Source: Palsa-504 sp963767565 (GTDB taxonomy: Bacteria > Actinomycetota > Actinomycetes > Streptosporangiales > Streptosporangiaceae). Taken from it: 64,000 nt of DNA. The notes beneath the pieces were generated by a model. The model saw only the letters and a list, made by a program, of their open reading frames with translations. It was not told where the DNA came from and ran no database searches. The stretch's first letter is position 1. The number at the start of each line of letters is the position of its first letter. Positions 42,199 through 48,632 of the stretch are shown piece after piece. A program made the translations under genes and the position numbers. Location: NCBI GenBank assembly GCA_963767565.1, contig CAVYEG010000016.1, forward strand, positions 1-64,000. Reading direction: 5' to 3'.

Positions 42199-42762
42199 AT
42201 GTCCGAAGCCGGAATCGAGGCGCGGCTCAGGCGGATCGAGGACAAGGCCGACCTCGAGGACCTGGTCGTTCTCTACGGCTTCGTCATGGACGAACGTGAC
42301 CTGGCCGGCGTCCGCAGGCTCTTCACCGATGATGCCACCCTGCGCTCGGACGACGGAGTGTTCGCGGCGTCCGGGCTGGACCAGATCCTGCAGACGTACC
42401 AGGGGCGATTCGACGCGCTCGGGCCGACGAACCATGTCAGCCACGGGCACGTGGTGCGATTCGACGAGAACAACCCCGACATCGCCCGCGGCCTGGTCGC
42501 CGGCCACGCGGAGGTCGTGCGCAACGACGAGCCGATGCTGGTCGCGCTGCGCTACCGGGATGTCTACCGCCGGACCGAGGACGGCTGGCGCTTCCAGGAC
42601 CGCCTCATGGGTTACATGTACTACGCGAGTGTCGGGGATTACGCCGAGGCGCTGCGGGGTCCGCTGAGCGTGCGAGCCTACGGCGACGAGCGGCAGGCGC
42701 ACTGGCCCGAGGCGCTCTACGGGCCGTCCGTTCCGGCCTGGCTCGGTGACTTCCTCCGCTGA
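42199..42762 (+). CDS. SnoaL/NTF2-like protein, paralogue of 16864-17388
   Basis: A 187-residue cone-fold protein. IEARLRRIEDKADLEDLVVLYG, LFTDDATLRSDDG, LGPTNHVSHGHVVRFDEN and YRDVYRRTEDGWRFQDRLM parallel the gene at 16864-17388, including the two histidines after LGPTNH. GAGGAAGGAAGG precedes ATG 42199, chosen over the GTG at 42166. It is cotranscribed with the importer and is the last gene of the island, suggesting a function on the imported compound. Confidence 0.78.
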   Translation: MSEAGIEARLRRIEDKADLEDLVVLYGFVMDERDLAGVRRLFTDDATLRSDDGVFAASGLDQILQTYQGRFDALGPTNHVSHGHVVRFDENNPDIARGLVAGHAEVVRNDEPMLVALRYRDVYRRTEDGWRFQDRLMGYMYYASVGDYAEALRGPLSVRAYGDERQAHWPEALYGPSVPAWLGDFLR

Positions 42763-42766
42763 CGGC

Positions 42767-42880
42767 ACCCCGCGGCTGGTTAGCCAGCCGGATGCCGGCG
42801 GCCTGGCCGGTTCACGTGACGATACCCCGCGGCTGGTTAGCCAGGCCGATGCCGGTGGCCTGGCCGGTTCACGGTACCTG
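42767..42880. repeat. 57-bp direct tandem repeat at the recombinase 3' end
   Basis: Two copies, 42767-42823 and 42824-42880, differing at a few bases (e.g. AGCCAGCCGGATG versus AGCCAGGCCGATG). Both contain CCCCGCGGCTGGTTAGCCA. The second overlaps the last codons and TAA of the recombinase, so both carry its stop. It may be a 3'-end duplication like others here, or att-related. Confidence 0.8.
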
Positions 42881-43976
42881 GGCTAGCGCGCTGGCCAGCG
42901 GTCCGAGACGGCTGGCGTGTGCGGCGGCGGCAGGTAGATGACGGCCAGCCCGGCACCTGCCGCGGCGAAATCCGCGGCGGCTGCGGCGCCGCACCGGGCG
43001 AGTGCTCACGCTGCGGCCGGGCCGGATCAATGACCGGTCCGGGCCCGGTCCGGTCGTACCGCCGGGTGGTGCGCGGGTCGACGTGCCCCATGGCGCCCTG
43101 CAGGCCGCGGAGCGATCCGCCGGCCTCGAGGTACAGCGCCGCGAACGAGCGCCGGATCAGGCGCGGTCCCAGCCGGCTGATCAGGTCGGCGGGCAGCCCG
43201 GCCCGCTGGGCCAGGCGGCGTACGGATCGCGCCACGTCGGCGGCGAACAGCCGGCCCCCGGTCCTCGAGGCGAACAACACCGGCCCGCCGGCCAGGCCGG
43301 CTCGCTCAGCTAGGTAGGCGTCGATCCGTGAAGCGGCCGCGCCGGGGAGGATCAGGCCCTCGCGCCGGCCGTCGGAACGCGTGACCCACAGTACCCGGTG
43401 CCCTCGGTCGGTGCCGAGGTCGGCGACGTCCGCAGCGATCACCTCGCCGACCCGGGCGCCGGTGCAGACCAGGACCGCGATCACCGCCGCCGTGCGGGCC
43501 CGCTGCGAACCGGTCGCGGTGTCGGCCGCGTGGACCAGCGCGAGGGCCTGCTCCCGGGTCAGGTCCGGCGCAGGCCGGACCCCCGGGTCGGGCCTGGGCC
43601 GGACTAGGCCGGTGGCCGGGCTGGTGCCGATATGCCCGCGTAGCGTCAACCAGTCGTACCAGCTCGAGATGGCGGCCAGCTTGCGGGCCGCACTCGCCGA
43701 GGACAGTCCCGTGGCTTCCAACTGCATGGCGTACCGCGTTACGTGCCATCCGGTCACCCCGGTGACGGGATGCACACCTTGTTCCTGGCACCACGCCAGC
43801 CACGCCGGCGCGCGGCTGGCCCGGCGGGCCGGCGCGATGCCGAGATCGCGAGCGTAAGCGGCGCGGGTGTTCGCTGACCGCTTCGTCGCGAGCCAGCCGA
43901 GCACGAGGAGAGTCACCGGGTCGGCATCGGCTGCTGCCGTCACGAGAGCCGGTCCCGGGCAAGGACGTCTGTCCAT
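42837..43976 (-). CDS. Tyrosine recombinase/integrase
   Basis: About 379 residues. An N-terminal SAM-like core-binding domain (LGWLATKRSANTRAAYARDL, YAMQLEATGLSSASAARKLA) is followed by the catalytic domain: VLVCTGARVGEV (first Arg), GPRLIRRSFAALYLEAGG (box II second Arg), MGHVDPRTTRRYDRT (His and nucleophilic Tyr). In box II the usual HxLR histidine is Arg (RLIR), so one catalytic residue is changed. After the tyrosine about 60 Pro/Arg-rich residues follow, unlike typical integrases. No excisionase, phage or transposon partner is seen nearby. The start is uncertain, with no good ribosome binding site at ATG 43976. Confidence 0.83.
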   Translation of the reverse strand: MDRRPCPGPALVTAAADADPVTLLVLGWLATKRSANTRAAYARDLGIAPARRASRAPAWLAWCQEQGVHPVTGVTGWHVTRYAMQLEATGLSSASAARKLAAISSWYDWLTLRGHIGTSPATGLVRPRPDPGVRPAPDLTREQALALVHAADTATGSQRARTAAVIAVLVCTGARVGEVIAADVADLGTDRGHRVLWVTRSDGRREGLILPGAAASRIDAYLAERAGLAGGPVLFASRTGGRLFAADVARSVRRLAQRAGLPADLISRLGPRLIRRSFAALYLEAGGSLRGLQGAMGHVDPRTTRRYDRTGPGPVIDPARPQREHSPGAAPQPPRISPRQVPGWPSSTCRRRTRQPSRTAGQRASPGTVNRPGHRHRPG

Positions 43977-43990
43977 GATTGAACCGTGCC

Positions 43991-44045
43991 CGTACTTATC
44001 CTTAATAATCGTCATTATCGAGTAATTATTATTAACTATTAAATC
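43991..44045. promoter_or_regulatory. Strongly AT-rich segment with inverted repeats
   Basis: About 55 bases of very low GC between the recombinase and the heptad-repeat gene. It contains ATAAT-CGTC-ATTAT at 44005-44018 and an imperfect repeat AGTAAT...ATTAACT at 44021-44037. It could be a divergent promoter, a regulator site shared with the catabolic island, or a recombination site. The remaining bases to 44197 show no other feature. Confidence 0.45.
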
Positions 44046-44197
44046 GGTCGGATTAACGGGTAGTTTTCCGGCAATTCCCGACAGGTGATAACTACGGCCA
44101 GATCGACCAGAAAGCCCGCTCGGTAGTGGTTTGGGGTCCTTGATGGTGGGGCAGACGAGGCCGGGTCTGGCCTGTCCCGGCCGATTCGGGAGCCGCT

Positions 44198-46027
44198 ATG
44201 CTGCAGCCGATCGTGCGACGCATCGCCCTCCGGGTGGTGCAAGTCGTGATCGCTGCTGCCGGGATTCTGGTCCTCCTCCTGCTGTCCTCGCGGCAGGCGC
44301 AAGCAGCCATTTTGCCCACGCCAAAGGTCACTTCGCCCGCTGCGTCAGCCACCTCGAAGGTCACCTCCGCGCCGTCCGTTCCCGGCTCCGGCACGAGCAG
44401 CGCGACCGCCGCGACCATCCCGGCCGTTCCCGCCCTGAGCACCGGTTCCGGCTCGGTCACGTCGACGGTCACCTCGGCCGCCGCGACCGCTACCGCGCCG
44501 GTCACGTCGACCGTCACCTCGGCCGCCGCGCCGTCAGCCATCAGCACCTCCGCCACCAGCGCCGCGACTTCCGCCGCCGCATCAGCGACCACGCCGACCG
44601 CATCAGCGACCACGCCAGCCCCGTCGGCGACCGCGCCCGTCACGGCGCCGGTCACCTCGGCCACCGCGCCGGTCACCTCGGCCACGGCGCCGGTCACCTC
44701 GGCCACGGCGCCGGTCACCTCGGCCACGGCGCCGGTCACCTCGGCCACGGCGCCGGTCACCACGGCCCCCGTCACCTCGGTTGCAGCCCCGGTTACGTCG
44801 ACGGCCACCTCGGTTGCGGCCCCGGTTACGTCGACGGCCACTTCGGCCACCTCGACGGCCGCCGCAGCCCCGGCTCCGGTCACGACCGCCGCCGCAGCCG
44901 CCACGGCGCCCGCTGTCGCCGCCACCAGCGCGCTCGCTGCGCCCGCTGAGACGCCAGCCGCGGTCGCTCCGGTCGTCGCGCTCTCACCCACCTCGAACGT
45001 CGTCGCCGCCACCGCCAGCAGTCTGGGTGCGGTTCCCACCGTCACCAGCACGCTGTCCCCGGTCGTAACCACCGCCGCGGCTCCGGTCGCCGGCGCACTG
45101 AGCCCGGCCACCAGCACGCTGGCCCCGGTCGTTTCCAGCGCGGTGGCCCCGGTCGCCGGCGCGCTGACTCCAGTCACCGCCGCCGTGGCTCCGGTCGTAT
45201 CCACCGTGACGGGCACGGTGGCCCCGGTCGTGTCGGCCGCGGTGGCCCCGGTCGCCGGAGCACTCGCCCCGGTCGTCGGCGCGCTGGCCCCCGTTACGGG
45301 CGCGCTGGCTCCGGTCACCGGAGCGCTGGCTCCGCTCACGGACGCTCTGGCTCCGGTCACGGGTGCCCTGGCCCCGCTCACCGGCGCGCTGGCCCCGGTC
45401 ACCGGTGCGCTGGCCCCGCTCACCGGCGCACTGGCTCCGGTCACTGAGGTGCTGGCCCCGGTCACCGGTGCGCTGGCTCCGGTCACGGGCGTCCTGGCTC
45501 CGGTCACCGGAGCACTCGCTCCGGTCACTGGCGCCCTGAGCCCGGTTACTGATGCGCTGGCCCCGGTGCTGTCCGGCGCGCTCCTCGGGACCGGCGGTCC
45601 GCAGAACCCGTCCGGTCCCAGCCTGCCGGGTCTGACCGCGGTGCTCCCGGCCGGAGGCGCGCCCGCGACCTCCGGCAGCATCTCGGCCGCTGGCACCGCT
45701 CCGGCCGGTTCCAGCACCGCTTCGGCCGCGCCTGGCCCCGACGGGTCCTCGCTGTCGGCCTGGTCGCCGGGATCGGGCAGCGGCCAAGCCCCGGCTTCGC
45801 CCGCTCCCTGGCTTCCCCGGCTGCCCGCCGCCACCGGCGGCGCTGCTGGCGGCGCGAACGGCGTCGGCGGTTCGGGCAGCGGCGGCGGCAACAACGGCGG
45901 CGGGGTGCAGGGTGGCCTGGCGGTCGCCCTGTTCGCGCTGCTGAGTCTGGTCCTGTTGCGGCTGGCGCGTCGCGCCGCCGCCCGTCCTATCTGGCGTGCC
46001 TACCTTCCTGAGGTACCGCCCGCGTAA
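44198..46027 (+). CDS. Exported Ala/Pro/Val/Thr heptad-repeat protein with C-terminal membrane anchor
   Basis: A 609-residue protein of unknown family. An N-terminal signal peptide (RVVQVVIAAAGILVLLLLSS, then AQAA) is followed by Ala/Thr/Ser/Pro-rich sequence. SATAPVT heptads occupy about residues 151-191, and ALAPVTG heptads with a few ALAPLTG about 350-457. Then come a Pro/Gly/Ser-rich linker with a GGxGG-rich stretch, one membrane helix (LAVALFALLSLVLLRLARR, about 571-597) and a basic tail. There is no LPxTG. A rigid, perhaps glycosylated, surface stalk is a reasonable guess. CGGGAG precedes the ATG. The long open frames on the opposite strand are artefacts of the repeats. Confidence 0.72.
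   Translation: MLQPIVRRIALRVVQVVIAAAGILVLLLLSSRQAQAAILPTPKVTSPAASATSKVTSAPSVPGSGTSSATAATIPAVPALSTGSGSVTSTVTSAAATATAPVTSTVTSAAAPSAISTSATSAATSAAASATTPTASATTPAPSATAPVTAPVTSATAPVTSATAPVTSATAPVTSATAPVTSATAPVTTAPVTSVAAPVTSTATSVAAPVTSTATSATSTAAAAPAPVTTAAAAATAPAVAATSALAAPAETPAAVAPVVALSPTSNVVAATASSLGAVPTVTSTLSPVVTTAAAPVAGALSPATSTLAPVVSSAVAPVAGALTPVTAAVAPVVSTVTGTVAPVVSAAVAPVAGALAPVVGALAPVTGALAPVTGALAPLTDALAPVTGALAPLTGALAPVTGALAPLTGALAPVTEVLAPVTGALAPVTGVLAPVTGALAPVTGALSPVTDALAPVLSGALLGTGGPQNPSGPSLPGLTAVLPAGGAPATSGSISAAGTAPAGSSTASAAPGPDGSSLSAWSPGSGSGQAPASPAPWLPRLPAATGGAAGGANGVGGSGSGGGNNGGGVQGGLAVALFALLSLVLLRLARRAAARPIWRAYLPEVPPA
45247..45570 (+). repeat. Array of 21-bp repeats encoding ALAPVTG heptads
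   Basis: About fifteen imperfect 21-base units of the form GCGCTGGC(C/T)CCGGTCACCGG(C/T) inside the heptad-repeat gene. A second block of 21-base units (core GCCGGTCACCTCGGCCACGGC) lies near 44650-44770. Unit length equals seven codons, so copy number changes keep the frame. Confidence 0.8.
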
Positions 46028-46116
46028 GTCCTTTCCTTCCCCCCTGGTTCGTGCCTTCGGCGTCCGGGCCAGCAGCGTCCCGGCGCTGATCCCCTCGGAA
46101 GGAAAGTGACAGCACT

Positions 46117-47472
46117 GTGCGTATGCGGACAAGGTCCGCGTGCGTGGTGCTCGTCTGGAGCGTTCTGATCACCCTGGTGACAGTCGGCCTGAGCGGATCC
46201 GTCCGCCCAGCCCAGGCGAACACCCGCATGGCGGGTAGTACTACACAGGTCATCTTGACCAGCGCGCTGAGCGCCGCCCCGGCAGCAGCCGCGGCGCCCG
46301 GCCCCAGCACGAGATACGTCGTGCAGGACGGCGACACGCTGTCCAGCATCGCCGCGCGGTTCGCCGTCCGCGGCGGCTGGGCGGCACTGTACGCCGCCAA
46401 CCGGCCGATCATCGGCCCCGATCCGAATGTCATTCGCCCCGGAACGGCCCTGATGCTGCCGGGCGTGAAGGTGCCGGCCCGGTACATGGTGGTGGCCGGG
46501 GACACGTTGTCCAGCATCGCCGCGCGGTTTGCCGTGCGTGGCGGCTGGCCGGCGCTGTACGCCGCCAACCGGCGGATCATCGGACCCGATCCGGACGCGA
46601 TCCACCCCGGCATCGTGCTGGTGATCTCGCGGCCGGCGGCATCGCCGCCGCCGGTGTCAACCCCCCGCCTGCCTGAGCCGGCGCCGCCCGGCAGCAGGCA
46701 CCGCCCGTCGCCGCCGCCCGCGCCGGCCCCGGCCCCGGCCCCGGCCGGCATGCCGCAGTGGCTGAAGACGGTCTTGCTGGCGGCCGGCCTGATCATCGGC
46801 CTGGCCTTCCTGGTCGAGCCGCTGCTCATGGTCCGGCGCCGCCACCGGCACGCCGCCCAGGCTGCCCAAGCCGCCCGAGACGCCGGCACAGCTCAAGCGG
46901 CCGGCACAGCCCAGGCGCCCGGCACGGCCCAGGCAACGCAAGCAGCCCCGGCCACCGAAGCAGCCCCGGCCGCCGAAGCAGCCCCGGCCGCCGAAGCAAG
47001 CGAGGCCGCCGGAGCCGCTGAAACAGCTGTGGCTGCCCGGCTCAGCACGGCCGACCCCGGCCCGGAACCGGCCTCCGGGCCGCCCGCCGCGGGGCACGCC
47101 AACGTGGTCCTGGCCGACTATGACCGGCTCGTGGTCACCTACAGCCAGTCAGACGGCACGGTGTACGTGCTGCGGCCGCATGACGCCGAACCCCGGGCCA
47201 TCTTGCGGGTCGCCCGCCTGGTGCTGCCCGAAGGTCCCTACCGGGCGCTGGCCGGGCAGCTGGGGCTGCCCGCCAGCTGGCCGATCGTGCTGGCCGACCA
47301 TGACCGGCTCGTCGTGACGTGCAGCAAGCGCGACGACACGGTCTACGTGCTGCGGCCCCCTGGCGAGGACCCCAGGAAGGTCCTGCGCGCCGCCCGCCTG
47401 GTCCTGCCGGAGGGCTCCTACGGCGAACTGGCCGACCAGCTCGGGGTGCCCCCCAGCTGGCCGATGGAATAG
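46117..47472 (+). CDS. Membrane-anchored LysM protein with duplicated C-terminal domain
   Basis: A 451-residue protein: N-terminal signal/membrane segment (about 8-30), LysM 1 (YVVQDGDTLSSIAARF, about 66-115), LysM 2 (YMVVAGDTLSSIAARF, about 122-171), Pro/Ala-rich linker, a second membrane helix (LKTVLLAAGLIIGLAFLVEP, about 216-236) and an Ala/Gln/Glu-rich low-complexity stretch. At the end are two copies of an unrecognised unit of about 58 residues, sharing LADxDRLVVT, TVYVLRP, ARLVLPEG and a final SWP. LysM binds peptidoglycan, so the protein probably links wall and membrane, with the duplicated units in the cytoplasm if topology is as drawn. GGAAGGAAAG lies before GTG 46117; it follows the heptad gene by 89 bases. 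Confidence 0.8.
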   Translation: MRMRTRSACVVLVWSVLITLVTVGLSGSVRPAQANTRMAGSTTQVILTSALSAAPAAAAAPGPSTRYVVQDGDTLSSIAARFAVRGGWAALYAANRPIIGPDPNVIRPGTALMLPGVKVPARYMVVAGDTLSSIAARFAVRGGWPALYAANRRIIGPDPDAIHPGIVLVISRPAASPPPVSTPRLPEPAPPGSRHRPSPPPAPAPAPAPAGMPQWLKTVLLAAGLIIGLAFLVEPLLMVRRRHRHAAQAAQAARDAGTAQAAGTAQAPGTAQATQAAPATEAAPAAEAAPAAEASEAAGAAETAVAARLSTADPGPEPASGPPAAGHANVVLADYDRLVVTYSQSDGTVYVLRPHDAEPRAILRVARLVLPEGPYRALAGQLGLPASWPIVLADHDRLVVTCSKRDDTVYVLRPPGEDPRKVLRAARLVLPEGSYGELADQLGVPPSWPME

Positions 47473-47530
47473 GGGTACCTGCGGTAATGACTCGCGATGT
47501 CGAACCCGGCCAAGGTGGAGGACGGGCGTG

Positions 47531-47920
47531 CTAGCGATCGGCTGGGCCCGGCGTGGACCGGTTGCGCAGCGATTCGACCAGCGCGGCTACGTGCTTCCGG
47601 TCCTCGGCCGTCAGCTCGTCGATGCTGGCGATCAGGAGTTCCCGCTCCTGGTCGGCCGGGCCTTTGCGCTCGGACGAGACGTCGTCGTAGTAGTGCAGCC
47701 CAGTCGACTCGGCGGCTGCGGCGCGGACCGCCGAGACCGGCACGTCGAGGCCCTTGGCCAGCGCGTCGATGGTGGCCGGACGGGGCGGCCGGGCCAGGTT
47801 CCGGGTTGTGGCCAGCGTGTAGACGGTCGACCGGGGCAGTCCGCCCCGCCGGGCGACCTCACCGTAGGACCAGGCCCGCTCGCTCAGCCGCTGCTGGATC
47901 AGGCGCTGCAGCGGGTTCAT
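47531..47920 (-). CDS. Helix-turn-helix (XRE-like) regulator of the cysteine-rich peptide locus
   Basis: About 130 residues from ATG 47920. WSYGEVARRGGLPRSTVYTL is the helix-turn-helix, followed by ATIDALAKGLDVPVSAV, the usual fourth and fifth helices of XRE folds. The C-terminal half (LHYYDDVSSERKG, then ELLIASIDELTAEDRKHV) is a helical segment of unknown role. CCGGAGCAGATC precedes ATG 47920; an in-frame ATG at 48004 would add 28 residues without a better site. It is divergent from the peptide gene, and the two TGTACG-N8-CGTACA palindromes in between are its probable operator, giving a repressor-like arrangement. No DNA-binding evidence beyond position exists. Confidence 0.78.
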   Translation of the reverse strand: MNPLQRLIQQRLSERAWSYGEVARRGGLPRSTVYTLATTRNLARPPRPATIDALAKGLDVPVSAVRAAAAESTGLHYYDDVSSERKGPADQERELLIASIDELTAEDRKHVAALVESLRNRSTPGPADR

Positions 47921-48058
47921 GATCTGCTCCGGCACTGCTGCTGCGGCGGCCGGCGGGCGCTCGTCAGGGCGGTCTCGCCTGTCTCCCGTCGCGTGCGCCG
48001 TCATAGCCACCAACCTAACCCGTCTTCCTGGGACGAGCTCAGTCACGATTCCTCAACG

Positions 48059-48087
48059 TTGACTGAATCCCGGTTTTGCTGTACGGT
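48059..48087 (+). promoter_or_regulatory. Promoter of the cysteine-rich peptide gene
   Basis: TTGACT at 48059-48064 and TACGGT at 48082-48087 are separated by exactly 17 bases, fitting a sigma-70/HrdB-type promoter of actinomycetes. The -10 lies inside the first palindrome, so a bound regulator would block it. The start of transcription would fall near 48094, leaving a leader of about 150 bases. Confidence 0.65.
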
Positions 48088-48122
48088 GGTGACCGTACAA
48101 AATGTACGTCATATAGCGTACA
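48080..48122. promoter_or_regulatory. Two identical-geometry operators TGTACG-N8-CGTACA
   Basis: TGTACG at 48080-48085 with CGTACA at 48094-48099, and TGTACG at 48103-48108 with CGTACA at 48117-48122; both have an 8-base spacer. Centres are 23 bases apart, about two helical turns, so two dimers could bind side by side. The first covers the -10 box. The HTH gene at 47531 is the likely source of the regulator. Confidence 0.75.
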
Positions 48123-48243
48123 TCAGATCAGTGGCCTGGCGCCACAGCGATGCCGGGCGGTACCGAAGGCCCGAACGGCCCCCGAACCGCAGGCAGACCC
48201 GGGACGCCCGGCCAGGAGGCGGACCGTCCCTGAAGGAGGCACC

Positions 48244-48417
48244 ATGTCCACCGCAACCGCCGTGACGATGCAAGACCTCGACCTCGAGAGCGCCGAACTG
48301 CTCCCCAGCCGGGAAACGCTCTGCGTCTCCCCGTGCCAGCCGTGCCACCCGTGCTGCCCGCCGTGCTTCGACGTGAGCGTGTGCATCAACGTCAACATCG
48401 GCATCTGCGGCCTGTAG
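48244..48417 (+). CDS. Cysteine-rich precursor-like peptide (RiPP or metal-binding candidate)
   Basis: A 57-residue peptide. AAGGAGG lies at 48233-48239, five bases before the ATG. Residues 1-26 are acidic and leucine-rich with no cysteine (DLDLESAELLPSRETL), like a leader. Residues 27-57 hold eight cysteines at 27, 31, 34, 37, 38, 41, 47 and 55, with CQPCHPCCPPC as the dense part and a hydrophobic end INVNIGICGL. No signal peptide or membrane helix is visible. A PqqD/M50-type protease gene follows after two hairpins and an HTH gene is divergent, so a ribosomally made, protease-processed peptide is the leading idea. No radical-SAM, lanthipeptide or YcaO enzyme is visible, so the modification, if any, is unknown. 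Alternatives: metallothionein-like chelator or disulfide-rich bacteriocin. Confidence 0.72.
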   Translation: MSTATAVTMQDLDLESAELLPSRETLCVSPCQPCHPCCPPCFDVSVCINVNIGICGL

Positions 48418-48520
48418 GACCACGGACCCGGTTCGCCATGACTGTCATTGGCCACGGCATCGCATAGCTCGCACAGCCGGTCCGCTGCGCATTTACCCGA
48501 GGGGGACGTGCAGCGGCCAA

Positions 48521-48554
48521 GGAGGGGCCGCCCACCCTGACGGGCGGCCCCTCC
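48521..48554 (+). terminator. Hairpin 1 after the peptide gene (attenuator/terminator)
   Basis: GGAGGGGCCGCCC and GGGCGGCCCCTCC form a perfect 13-base stem around an 8-base loop, about 100 bases after the peptide stop. No T-run follows immediately. Together with hairpin 2 it would reduce readthrough into the protease gene or stabilise the peptide mRNA. Confidence 0.65.
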
Positions 48555-48558
48555 GCTT

Positions 48559-48599
48559 GCGGCCCGGCCCGGATGGGGGGTTCCGGGCCGGGCCGCTTT
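48559..48599 (+). terminator. Hairpin 2 before the protease gene
   Basis: GCGGCCCGGCCCGG and CCGGGCCGGGCCGC make a perfect 14-base stem with a 10-base G-rich loop, followed by TTT. It starts only five bases after hairpin 1 and ends 34 bases before the protease ATG. Confidence 0.65.
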
Positions 48600-48632
48600 C
48601 CAGAGCACTCGCGTGATGAGGAGCAGACCGCG

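Noticed and set aside
1..42762. Secondary-metabolite biosynthetic cluster
   Set aside because: P450s, SDRs and SnoaL-like genes occur in such clusters, but there is no polyketide, NRPS or terpene synthase; the abundance of acyl-CoA dehydrogenases, thiolases, CoA transferase and an importer fits catabolism.
44650..45570. CRISPR-like regular repeats
   Set aside because: Units are contiguous 21-base coding repeats without spacers, and no cas genes are present.
44092..45894. A 600-codon open frame on the minus strand opposite the heptad-repeat gene
   Set aside because: It mirrors the GC-rich 21-base repeats, has no ribosome binding site, and its last part overlaps the plus-strand promoter; the plus frame has signal peptide and membrane anchor.
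48438..48467. Nine-codon ORF between peptide and hairpins (starting MTVIGHGIA)
   Set aside because: No ribosome binding site and no recognisable feature; kept out of the annotation.
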